Positions 1 through 10,606 of a stretch of 64,000 nucleotides of DNA are shown one piece after another. The DNA comes from Crambe crambe (lineage: Eukaryota > Porifera > Demospongiae > Poecilosclerida > Crambeidae), in the NCBI GenBank assembly GCA_963924555.1, contig OZ004586.1, positions 3,492,501 through 3,556,500 on the forward strand, given 5' to 3'. Each line of letters opens with the position of its first letter. Within the stretch, counting starts at the first letter, position 1. Under the pieces are notes generated by a model. The model saw only the letters and a program-made list of their open reading frames with translations. It was not told where the DNA came from and searched no databases. Made by a program: the position numbers and the translations under genes.

Positions 1-75
1 TGTATTAGTATAATGGGCGCACGTGAGCTGTTTCCAATCCTGTGTACGTAGTCTAATTATCTAAGGTTAAACAAC

Positions 76-193
76 GAGACCGAGGGATCTACCGTCTGTA
101 TAAACCCGAAGGCCCTGGGCTGTAGCGTCCCGAGCGTAGCGAGGGCGCTACTAGGGGCCTGAGGGTTTATACAGACGGTAGATCCCGTTGGTC
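76..193. repeat. Foldback (inverted-repeat) element, about 118 bp
   Basis: The left arm (about 76-107) and right arm (about 161-193) are near-perfect reverse complements, sharing the core GATCTACCGTCTGTATAAAC. The inner part (GGCCC...GGGGCC) folds further. This is the shape of a MITE or other foldback element. No protein is encoded and no clear target duplication was found. Confidence 0.75.
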
Positions 194-1500
194 GAGGTGT
201 CTAACTAATTTAGAACATGGCAATAACCTTGACAACCTAGCGCTATAGCTAGCTAGCTAGTTTCAAATAGCTACTCGGCGACTCACCATGCTTAGACTAT
301 TTGACGTGAACAACCGAGACATAACAGACGAGCTAGACTACAATAGCAACCCAAACTGCCTCGAAGAACCTTGGTATTCTGCGTGGGGCATTTGCAAGGC
401 CCAAGAACCTGTTGAACAAGCTATGGAACCAGAAACTAGGCATGGTCTGCAGTCACATCAAGTATTAGCTAACATGAACAAACAAAACTCTGACAAACGT
501 ACTCTTAACATCTTGATATGCTATTGATGATGCTATTATATTGTACATTTTTAATCTTTGTCACCCAGCAATGCTATTATGCCTCAGGCACGGGGTTAAT
601 ATATGTAGACTTACCTATGCCCTGAGAGGAGGTAAGTCTATATGTAGACACCTCCCAGTAAATAAGTGAACTAGTCTACCTCTAACTGACCAATCAGATT
701 GCAGGAATCAATCAAGCCATGTTCTAAAGAAAAAGAACAAAAGTCAATTTTAGACATCGTTTTTTTCTTATGTTAGCGAATGAATTTTTGGTTTTGGAAC
801 ATTCTCCTCTCTTCTTTGTAGATGTAATAATTCACTGTAGCCTTCTGAGAACCTGTAGAGCAAGGGTAGAAGAGAAAGAAGAGTTTTTAGTTTATACAGT
901 CTTATGACCTTTGACCCGCCATCCCTACTTAGAGAGTGCTAGCGCACTCTCTGATATCTAGGTCTACACTCCAAAATGCCCCAGGCGTACGTACGTACGT
1001 ACGTACGTGTCGTGCAATAGTAGCGCCCCTGCGCGTGCATTTATGCGCATGCTCCAGTTGCAATTGCTTGATTGATTTCTACATCGCTTTGTATAATTAT
1101 AGCATGGTGGATAGTAGGGCTAGGCTTATCTAAGTGGATTGTAGGCACTAGACATATCCAAGTGCTTTGTGGTAAGTACTTAGCTTTCTATGCATGCAGC
1201 TGCCTGCCACTTAGCTACATAACACACAGCAAAGCACAAATGAACTATCAGCTCAACATTTCTACAGCCTTTTGGGCAGCAGGCACAAGACTGACAAGAG
1301 GCTTATCTAAGCGGCTTGTAGGCACTAGGCTCATCTAAGTGCTTTGAGGTAAGCATGTATGCAGCTGCCTGCCACCACTTACATGACTCTTAACAATATC
1401 AAGCACTGAAGCCTATCAGCTACTTTAATTGCTCACTATCAAATGCTGCACATAGCTACAGATACTCAACAGCAAATGAAAATCGTTGAAGAATACTTGC
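194..1500. other. Intergenic, small repeats only
   Basis: I see no convincing gene here. An open frame of 79 codons at 288-527 resembles nothing I recognise. Present are a short hairpin around 608-641 (TAGACTTACCT and its complement), a 22-bp palindrome at 931-952, a GTAC microsatellite near 987-1010, and two diverged direct copies of an approximately 85-bp segment at about 1121-1214 and 1299-1380. Confidence 0.6.
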
Positions 1501-1559
1501 TTGCTCGCTCGCTGTCAACTGAATGTTGAACATTGCCCTAGTAATAATATTAATTATAC

Positions 1560-4500
1560 CTGGATCATCACGAAATGCTCCAGTATATGCCTGCAGTGTA
1601 GCCCGTGAAGGTAACTGGATGAGCTCAAAATTTTTCAGAGCATCATAAGCAGATGGACTTCTTGTGTAAACTGCTAAGGCCAGTCTGATAGTGATTAAAC
1701 TCCAGCGATTTCCTCGGTTACCAGTAGCTAATGAATAAAGAAGGAAATTGACACAGACTATTTTTTGTGGTTTTTTTGTTTGTTTTTTGTCGTTGTTGTT
1801 GTTGTTTTTGGGGGGGGGATTAATGTACCAAACAGAGTTAACTAACCATTTCTTTCCTGATCATCTCTGAACTCCTGGACGGCTTGTCCAACCCCTTTCC
1901 CATCACCTTCTGTAAGCAAATCATCTAAAGTTTTAGATCCATCAATTTGTTCAACTACAGTACACATCTGACCATGTTGATCTTCATTCAACGTTACATC
2001 TGCATGGCCATATTTCTTTAAAAGCTTTTTATCATTTGCCCTTTCATAGTTAACATTCTGACGCTTTTTCTTTAAGCTTTGTGGCGAGAGGTATTTTTCT
2101 GGAAAATGGGATCCAGATTTTAATTGATTTTCTTTATCACTTTGTGTCAAAGTGGCTGCCTTTCTTAAACTTTGTTCCAGATCACTTTTTAGACGCTTAC
2201 ATGAAGAACATAACACAGCACTCATGTCTTTTTCAAATATACTGGCATTCCTTGAAAGCTGATGCCAAAGAAGACATTTATGTGAATCAATACGGGAAAT
2301 TGGATGTGTTTGTCGTCTTACACTCTTAAGATCATACCGAATTATACTGGTGTTTCATACACATCATTATTAATTCCAGGGCAAAGCTTAAAAGAAGAGT
2401 TTATATATATCTTTCCACATAGTTTAACAAAATCTTCAATATTGTTAATGTTACCTTTCTCTTTACTGAAAAAAGGACCTGAAAATCGTAACCTCCATCT
2501 TCAGCAACAATAATCCGAACTCTACTTATCATACCTATTGGAGGATGATTATGGAGGTCTTTCCTTGTGCAGACAAGGAATTTTTCAGCAGAACTCAAAC
2601 TATACAAAAGTTCTGGGAAGCGATTTTTCCCTGCCTCTAATAATTGAGGTAGAGAAGGAGGAGAAATTTTTTGCCGCTTCGGATCATGATCAACAACAGA
2701 ACCCGTTACTGCTCAGCAGCTTTGACGTCAGATCCTGGAATACTATGGTGTGTAATCAGTGTCAAAATTCATTTATCTCTATTAGATTTTAAATTAATTT
2801 TATGACGTCGCTCTTTCATCTGTGAGGTCCCTCTTTTATTCCGTGAGGTCGCTTTTTATTCCATGGAGTTCAAAATAATTCTATGACGTCGCTCTTTCAT
2901 CTGTGAGGTCGCTCTTTTATTCCGCGATCCGAGGTCGCTTTTTATTCCATAGACTTCAATGATGTCGCTCTAAGGTCGCTTTTTATGGGACCCACTTTTT
3001 CAATGAGGTATACCTGCGCGCGTGCGGTCACACGCACACGTGCGATTAATTCACGCTTGCGCGTTGAATAGCAGTACATATACATACAGAGCTAGAGCAC
3101 TCTATATAGTGCATCTGAATTCTATCTTCGAAGAGGCGGGACTTAATTATATTAATTAATTTTATGCAAAATAAATTCTTTAGTCTTTTCATATAGATCT
3201 AATAGATGTGGAATAGATGTGTCTAATTCAGTCATGTCAGATTCGGAGAGAGGAGTTTCAGTAACTGGTATAACAACAGAGTCATCATCATTTGAAAGAG
3301 AACCAGGCCCTTCCCAATCAATCCCAAATTGCTCAGCATCAGCCTGTGTAAGAACAGAACATTGTGATAGCAATGATCAGATGTTGTGGAGGGAAGGAGA
3401 AAATGCATACACCACAAAATTTAACGTCATGCAGTCACCAAACTTGCCCACATAAAAGCATCAGACTAACCCAGAAAAATGTACAGGACTCACTTCACTT
3501 AAGTCTTCAAACACCTCTCTAGAAATACAGGTAGCTATTTCCATGGGCATATTTTGTAAACCTGCAGTCCACAGTTATTCAGGAGATAAATTATGCTCAG
3601 ATTGATCCATGCTTGGTTCCAGGACTCTAAGTGTTGATTGATGCAAGGGATGAAGACTTGATGGAGACAGAATAGATCCACCTTGGGTCAAGTAATTGGA
3701 TAATTTCCAAATCTTCCATCTTGACTTGTCAATGAAATCATCATCACTACACACCTACAATATAGAAATAATTAATTTTAAGACTTAACTTTTTATATTA
3801 TTATTATTATATTTCCTTTTCAGGTTCTTTTTCATCTGACTGGCTGGCACCACATTCAGCTACATGTTTCCGTAACACAGACATGGGCAAGAGGGAGTTG
3901 CACTTTCTACAAAACTCAGTTGGTCCATTCACATCCTATTATGAATTAATAAATATATATAAAACTGTGCAACACTTAATCACCTCTGAGATATAAGGAG
4001 TCATATCACTCTCTGTGATGTCACTCTGCAAAGGTCTCACATAAAGCTTTGCATGATTTAATACATCTTTTAAAAATGGAACAGTTAAGCCACTGATAGG
4101 GCCTTCAATTTCAACCAAATTGTGAGAATTTTCTCCCAATCTCAAAAGAGTATAACCACCACACGAATCCAAAACTGGAAATTTGCTCAGTAACATGGTA
4201 TGAATGTGGTCAGCATCACCATCAGAATTAAATATTATTTCAGTAGCTCCCAATCCAATTTTAGCTAATTCCATTTTTTCCTCAGGCGATGGTTTCCAAG
4301 ATTGTTGACTATCCTTCAAACAAATACAGTCCTTCCTATAAGTTTTCTTTCCTGGCTTTTGCTTTACTGACCTTCCTTTAATTGGGTGCTTTTTACAAGT
4401 TGGAAACCAAATAAATGTTTATGCTCCGCTATAATGCTTGAATTTGAAGACGGTTTACTGGCAGTGCTTGAAGATGGTTTACTGGCAATGCTTGAAGATG

Positions 4501-4627
4501 GTTTTATACTGGCAGTGCTCAGAGAATTGGTAGTACTCGCTCCCTTCTTGAGCAGCAATTTGAATTACCGTGTCTACTGCTCCTAGTAGCAAATCCTTCG
4601 CACGCTTAAAAGCATTCTCTCCAGCCA
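1560..4627 (-). CDS. Transposase-derived multi-exon gene (P-element/THAP-like family), possibly decayed
   Basis: Exon-like pieces run right to left. A possible start at 4627 (MAGENAF...) and a Ser/Thr-rich stretch (4558-4364) lead into a segment with FPVLDSCGGYTLLRLG (4319-3939). An acidic piece (3373-3152) and a segment at 2607-2401 with PPIGMISRVRIIVAEDGGYD follow. A Cys/His-rich exon (about 2335-1848, with CSSCKRLK and ending DQERN) comes next, then an exon at 1727-1560 reading GNRWSLITIRLALAVYTRSP and LPSRATLQAYTGAF. That last block resembles the conserved core of P-element/THAP-type transposase-derived proteins that are multicopy in sponges. The join 1848/1727 keeps frame (ERN-AT-GNRG), which supports real splicing. 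The first exon does not join cleanly to the Ser-rich exon, so the 5' model is uncertain and the gene may be damaged. The 5' half lies inside the TIR element at 2744-4919. Family assignment is by memory of motifs. Confidence 0.45.
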
Positions 4628-4919
4628 TCTAACCTTCACTCTCGAATGTCTGGTTACAGTCTGCGCATGCGTAAACATTCCACATGGTTTGCGCCGCGCC
4701 GCGCCGGCCGGCGGGCCAGCTAATGGTCGACCTCGACCTCGAGTGGAACGACCTCATGGAAATAAGCGACCTCGTGGAAAATAAAAAGCTCATGGAGCGA
4801 CCTCATGGAAATAAGCGACTTTGTGGAAATAATAAGCGACCTCGTGGAATAAAAGAGCGACGTCATAGAATTAATTTAAAGTCTAATTGAATTTTGACAC
4901 TGATTACTTACACACCATA
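2744..4919. mobile_element. DNA transposon with long terminal inverted repeats and 6-bp target duplication
   Basis: The ends TATGGTGTGTAA... are inverted copies of each other. The inverted repeats extend about 190-240 bp (2744 to about 2985, and about 4730 to 4919). They are built of internal subrepeats of the type GAGGTCGCTCTTTTATTCC. The hexamer GAATAC flanks both ends exactly (2738-2743 and 4920-4925), a clean target-site duplication. The interior carries minus-strand exon-like reading frames. A 6-bp duplication with long repeat-rich TIRs is known from Polinton- and IS3EU-type elements, but no diagnostic transposase is visible, so I leave the superfamily open. Confidence 0.75.
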
Positions 4920-5035
4920 GAATACTGTTAAAATTACGGAATGAATTACGGATTATATCACGTGAGTGTCATGTTACTTTCCAAATACAGCGCTATTGGC
5001 AGTTCGACACTCTCCCTCCCTTATTTACTCTTGGA

Positions 5036-6485
5036 ATGACTGAGAGGCCTAGAAGACGTAGATATAGACGCCGGCCCCCTAAGTCTGGGTCATGCGCTGA
5101 TCACCAATATGGGCAGTTACAATTCGTCGATGCAGTTCCTGAAGACTTCATATGTCAGATATGTATGAAAGTTTTACAAGAGCCTCACGTTACTGAATGC
5201 TGTGGTCAGCATTACTGCAAAGCTTGCCTGGAGAAGTGGTTTACACAGTCAGGAAACTGCCCTCACTGTAGAGAAACTGGTTTCAGACACATTCTCTATA
5301 AGCCTTATCAGCGTAAGATCAATGATTTACAGATAATTTGTCCTAATCTTAAAAGAGGTTGTCCAATCACTCTGAGACTAGGAGACCTAGAATTGCATCT
5401 ATCTGCTACCAATGCTTCAGGATGTGCCTTTATCGATATAATATGTCCTAATCAGTGTGGAGCTTCCTACTACCGTAAAGATGAAATGAATCACTTGAAT
5501 ATTCAATGTACGAAAAGGATAGTCAACTGTGAGTATTGTTATAATGAAGTTACATTTGACTCATTGAAAGACCACTTCAAAGAATGCAAGAAGTATCCGA
5601 TACCTTGTCCCAGACAATGTCAAGCAATGGATTTAACAAGGGAAGATTTAACAAAGCATGAAGAAGAGTGCCCAAATATGCCAGTGAAATGCCCTTTTTA
5701 TGAGGCTGGATGTGATGAAGAGTTGAAAAGAAAAAATCTTAAGAGCCATGTAAAAAGCAGCTTTGCTGTTCACATGATGAAATCCATGGCCAAATTGAAA
5801 AATGAGCTTGATGAGTTAAAAGCAGCTTTGGAATATTACAAACGATTACATAGACTATAAAGCCAAAGTTTCACAAGCGGTTCCTGAAATTCTGAAAGCA
5901 ATTGTTCAGTTGCAATATGGTCCAAGAGTATATGCAGACCCACTAAAAAAGGCATTTTTTTTTGTTGACCGATCCTCTGCTTGATAAGATAAACTATATT
6001 CCTTCCCACAGTTCAACCAGTATCCAAATGGCTGGAAGACACATCCTTTCATTGTGTCTCCTGGTTACAGATTTCTTGTCGAAGCTTCTAAAAAGGAATC
6101 ATTAACCATCGACTTATTTTTACTGAAAGGAGACAAAGATGAGCAACTCAAGTGGCCAATTTGTTCTGAGTTAGCCAATAATAGTTTTACAATTACTCTA
6201 TATGGTCCTAACCACAATCCACAACTACAATCCTTCCGTGCATTATTTAATTGTGATGAAGTTAAGAATTCCTGTGGGAAGTTTTCAATGCAACGAGAAG
6301 TTATGAAAAAAGAGTTTCGAGTTGTTAATCAACTATCACATGTTTCCCACATTGTTATCTCTCATGAAAATCCTGTCCCTCCTCTCCATGGCTTTAACTA
6401 TTGTTATCATTGCAATGTTGAATTTGGCCAGCATTCACCACAGTCAACGATCGCCATTTGTATGCAATGTGGGAAAAGGCTGTAA
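5036..6485 (+). CDS. TRAF-like protein: RING, TRAF zinc fingers, MATH; possible frameshift
   Basis: The 5' exon (5036-5860) encodes a basic N-terminus and a C3HC4 RING (CQICMKVLQEPHVTECCGQH..., residues about 40-80), then several TRAF-type zinc fingers (about 100-240) and the start of a coiled coil. The 3' exon begins after an acceptor at 6010-6011 and runs 6012-6485 (FNQYPNGWKTHPFIVSPGYR...), which fits the TRAF-C/MATH domain. TRAF proteins are trimeric adaptors and E3 ligases in TNFR/TLR-type signalling. The exon-1 frame stops at 5858-5860. The next 100 bases stay open in another frame (KVSQAVPEILKAIVQLQYGP), so the coiled coil either carries a frameshift or is spliced in a way I could not resolve. 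The start ATG at 5036 directly precedes the basic tail, and no upstream in-frame extension is evident. Confidence 0.8.
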
Positions 6486-7489
6486 AATAACTACTCTAGT
6501 TCTATAGCTATTAAATATACTTCTTTGTTTATCTTTTATTTGTTTTATTGTTTTACATATTAGGAGTATCCATAAGTGAAGCACTTTAATTTCTGTTTTC
6601 TCAGTTCTCCACTGGTACTCAGGAGAATGCCAACCACGAATGAGTTGACGTCATTAACAGTCATTTCCAATTAAGGCGCGTGCATGCCATCCTCGTTGTC
6701 TAGTGCGCAAGCGCGCCAAGTGGGGGTAAAATTGAAAAATAGTGTAGCAGTCTTTTCATTTGCTGCATGGTTGGGAACTCAAGTCTTGGATGTACAGGAG
6801 GAGAATAGGTTAGTTTAGTATGTTAGCTACAACCAGTTGTACTTTTTAGAGTGTCAGGAGCTGTTTTGGGCCGCAATTTCCCAAGTGATGAAGGGTTTAC
6901 CCACAGAGCCGGCCAAAAAAATGTGGTCTCCTGTGCAGAGAAGTTATTAGAATGGATGGGGATGAAGCCAGTGACGACCCTTTCCCACTTAATAGTTGAC
7001 GCATCCTTTAAAAGTGTGGCTTGCACGTTCAAAGACGATTAGAAGATAGATGTCAGTTAAGCTATTTTACTCTAAGCACTTGCTGGTAAGCTCCCATTTG
7101 AGCAATCATTAGACAAAATGCTCCAAAATTCAATAGTTAGTGTGACCAATGGTCCATAATGTATCGAATCCAGCATTTGGATCATTTGTCTAATGTGATA
7201 GTGACAGGCGTTTGTGATGATGTTTTTATAGTGATGCTTATGCATGATGATAGGTGGATTTTGGAATTGGTTTGTACCTTTATATATAGGTGTGCCAGAT
7301 ATGGTGTTTCTGCAGCTAAATAGAATTAGTTTGTAGAGACTTTTTTGTATACAGTACAGACTCTCTGAATTGCGGACACTTTGGGACACAAGCCTCTGTC
7401 CGCTATTCAGGGTATGTCCTTTATTGGGGAGTTATTACATTCGAACATACGTAGTCCACGTGGACTCAACAAACAGATGCTTGCCGCCA
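6486..7489. other. Intergenic, no supported gene
   Basis: This is AT-rich sequence between the TRAF-like gene and the HIRAN-like fragment. Short open frames on both strands around 6823-7042 overlap one another, and neither resembles a known family. Confidence 0.5.
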
Positions 7490-7871
7490 ATGGCCTCTCA
7501 GCCACCTCAAAGTTCTGGCCTGGAAGTTGCAGAGTTTAACTCCTACATTAGAGGTTACCATGTCTATAAAGACATTTGGACTCCAGAGATTGGAGAGGTA
7601 CTGCTTCTAAGACGCGAACCACATAATATAAAGGACAAATCAGCTGTAGTGATTATGAAGGAAACTGATATAGTTGGACATGTTCCTTATAATAATTATT
7701 AGCTCTCTGCTATCAAACTTTCTCAAGAGAGTCAGGTTTTGCAATTGTATTAATCATGGAGCCGGTTATGGCATGGAAGTTCCGTGCACTTATAAACTCC
7801 ATGAACCTTGGGAGTATATTACAAGACTCTTGGAGATCATACAATCGCTGGTGGACTGTGAACTGCTCTAG
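7490..7871 (+). pseudogene. HIRAN-like domain fragment, frameshifted
   Basis: From the ATG at 7490 the frame reads a short Ser/Gln-rich lead, then EVAEFNSYIRGYHVYKDIW, GEVLLLRREPHNIKDKSA and IVGHVPYN. This is the pattern of a HIRAN-like module (Y-W-GE-L-RE-N--D--AV----IVGH-P) that recurs in many marine invertebrate proteins. A stop interrupts it at about 7700. The expected continuation (LLSNFLKRV... GMEVPCTYKL) follows in a different frame to about 7871. I infer a decayed gene or a domain carried by a repeat. The domain name rests on motif memory. Confidence 0.5.
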
Positions 7872-8750
7872 ATTAAGATCGAAACACATTATCATTGTAT
7901 GTCTAATTCATTATCAATATTCAAATGAGGTATGTTCGGAAAGCCCCTCCCACCGTCCATTATTCAGGATAGATTTTATATAGAGCTAGATCGTTTGGCG
8001 CAAGCTCCACTCTCTGTTGTCCAGAACTGGGAGGTGTCCACTCTTTGGATGTTGCTAATACATTGTAGGATAGGGATTTCAGTTGGTGCACGAAGCAATG
8101 TCCGTTATTAGGTAGATGTCCACTGTTGGGAGTGTCCATTAATGGAGAGTCTACTGTAGAGTGGATATAGCATGCAGAAGAGAGAGTCTGCAAACTCCTA
8201 TACCGACTTTGTTCTAGAAATCCATGATAGCATGTGCAGAACATGTAGGTACATCATCAAATTTGAGCGCATGTAGTCTTTACTTGGCGAGCAGATAATT
8301 GTTGCCTCTTTATCTATAGCTAGCTGCATGCAATCTATAGTGATTGTCCTTTCATATTGTTTGACTTTTAGAATTGAATAGCCAAGCCTACGTCCACCTT
8401 CTTGAATAGCTTCAAGAAAATCTTGAACAGAACAAAGGAATTTGACCAGACTCTCTCTTCTGCGTGTGAAAGTTTGGCCCCAGTGAGACTAGAGTGGATA
8501 TACAAAGGTGCTTTTTTGTTAAACAGTTTGTCCTCTTTCAGAGCATTATTGGTGATTTCACTGTGTTTTATTATAATTATAGCTTTCATTTTTCAGTCTA
8601 TATAATAAAGCTGTTTTATAAATGATCAGGTATGAATGAGGCTTGTATATGCTAGCTTTGAGTGCTAACAAAGAGAAATGCTGGGTCAATTAAAATGTGA
8701 CCTCTGACAAGCTTCTCTTTGTATAAGTCAGTAGCTACTTTTTAGCCAGC
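7872..8750. other. Intergenic, no gene seen
   Basis: The sequence is AT-rich with scattered short open frames on both strands and no recognisable protein. Poly-pyrimidine and TAGC-rich patches are present. Confidence 0.4.
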
Positions 8751-9593
8751 TAGTTATGAAGACATCGCTCCATTAATTTTCTCTTGGACGTGACCGACTA
8801 ACACCAGAGTGTTATTCTTGATAACAGTGGACATGAATGAAATGTTAAAAAAGTGTATGGTGTTATTTAAAATATGATAGCTAGCTATGGAAGTCAAGTT
8901 TCTCCCTCTTTTTAAACAGACTCTCAAAGAAACTAGTTCATCTACGTAGCTAAATGTGGAGAATCACCACAAGGAACTACAAGACTGTCAAGTATAGTGG
9001 TGGAAGTAATGATGTTGAAACTAATAGTAGTGATTATGGACTATTTCTGACTCAGACATAATAGCTAATACTTTTAGTTTTAAAATTAACACCTGGTATA
9101 GCTATTACTTTTAGCCATATGGGGTGCTATAACTGTGATGATCTTGGCGGGCTTACTGGGGTGTTACTTTCATATGGAATGTTATTCTTCAGCATCTACG
9201 GTATTTTTCTTCAGCATCTACAGTACTTTTGATTCCCACAAGTCAGTATACTTTTGGAATTACTAGTTATGAATTAATTTTCTCTTGGACATGACTAAAT
9301 TAGCTATCACAGTTATTATTACAAATTACAAATATCTTTTCAGCTTGTTATTGTTAACAGGGTTTCATCTAAGGAGGGGGGCACAGGGGAAGCTTCCCCT
9401 CCAAATAGCTCAACTTCCAAGATATTGCCAATTTCAGGACAACAAAAGCTTCTAAGTATTCTTTTAGGATTTAAGGCTTCACTCTGCGTGGGAGGGGGCA
9501 CATCCCCCTCCCGCACCCTCACCATGACATGTTCCATGAGCTTCCCATCCAACGTGAAATTCCTACATAAAACCCTGGTTATTTACTATTCTA

Positions 9594-9753
9594 CACTGCA
9601 AAAATGAAATTGTTATTTTAACAAACCTAATTAGTTAGGTGAGGTTAATCTGTCAAAGTGACACTATTTTTGGAGACTGTTTGGTTGTTTCAAAGATGAT
9701 TAGTCTTGCCTAACAGTTATGTTTATTGAAATAACAATTCTGTTTTTGCAGTG
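9594..9753. mobile_element. MITE 1, TA-flanked (Tc1/mariner-like ends)
   Basis: The element begins CACTGCAAAAATGAAATTGT and ends with the complement of CACTGCAAAAACAGAATTGT. It is flanked by TA on both sides (9592-9593 and 9754-9755). It is 160 bp with no coding capacity. The TA duplication and short TIRs fit a non-autonomous Tc1/mariner-type element. Confidence 0.8.
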
Positions 9754-10131
9754 TAACAGTGGGCATGAATGAGGTGTTTAAAAAGCGTAGGGTGTTATTT
9801 TAAAATGTGATAGCTAGCTAGCTATGGAAATCAAGCTTCTCCCTCTTTTCAAACAGACTCTCAAAGAAACTAGTTCATTTACGTAAATGTGGAGGATCAC
9901 CGAGGAACTACAAGACTGTAAAGTAGTGGTGGAAGTAATGATGTTAAATCTAGACAGTTGTGATTATGGACTATTTCTGACTCAGACATAATAGCTAACA
10001 CTTTTAGTTTTAAATTTAATACCTGGTAGCTATAGCTATTACTTTTAGCCATATGGGGTGCTATAACTGTGATGATCTTGGCGGGCTTACTGGGGTGTTC
10101 TTTCACATGGAATGTTTTTCTTCAGCATCTA

Positions 10132-10318
10132 TCACTGCAAAAACGAAATTGTTATTTTAACAAACCTACTTAGTTACGTAGGTGAGATTAATCATTTGAA
10201 ATCTGTCAAAATGACACTATATTTTTTGTGAATGCAACAAACTGTTTGGTTGTTTCAACGATGATTAGTCTTGTCTAACACTTATGTTTACTGAAATAAC
10301 AATTCTGTTTTTCCAGTG
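10132..10318. mobile_element. MITE 2, same family as the copy at 9594, with an empty site nearby
   Basis: It shares the TIRs and interior of the 9594 copy. It sits in the sequence CAGCATCTA|...|TACGGTACTTTTGATTCCC. The sister duplicate at about 9190-9205 has the uninterrupted CAGCATCTACGGTA, so the insertion postdates the segmental duplication and used a TA target. Confidence 0.85.
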
Positions 10319-10606
10319 TACGGTACTTTTGATTCCCATAAGTCAGTATACTTGGGAATTACAAATCTAGCTAGTTATAAATCAATTTTCTCTTGGACGT
10401 GACTAAATTAGCTCTCACACACAGTTATTATTATAAATTACAAAATATCTTTTCAGCTTGTTTGTGGATATTAATTAAACACTGAATGTGAAGTTATAGC
10501 TATAGCTATAAAAGGAACTAACATTATAGCTAGATAGCTATTTTTCTCAATTCACTTTTTATGACATCTGAAATAGCTAGATAAATATATATATCTAGCA
10601 GAAGGG

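Larger units (their letters stand above)
8760..10460. repeat. Two direct copies of a segment of about 0.5 kb
   Basis: The blocks at about 8820-9345 and 9755-10460 are diverged direct copies. They share, in the same order, CTCTCAAAGAAACTAGTTCA, GGCGGGCTTACTGGGGTGTT and TTTTCTCTTGGACRTGACTAAATTAGCT. The second copy is longer because a MITE interrupts it. Between the copies lies a GGGGGCAC-rich dispersed-repeat-like stretch (about 9360-9545). I see no coding potential. Confidence 0.75.

Noticed and set aside
288..527. 79-codon open frame
   Set aside because: It has no recognisable family, no splice context and a TAGC-repeat surrounding; too little to call a gene.
6823..7042. Overlapping short open frames on both strands
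   Set aside because: They are mutually exclusive, unrecognised and without supporting signals.
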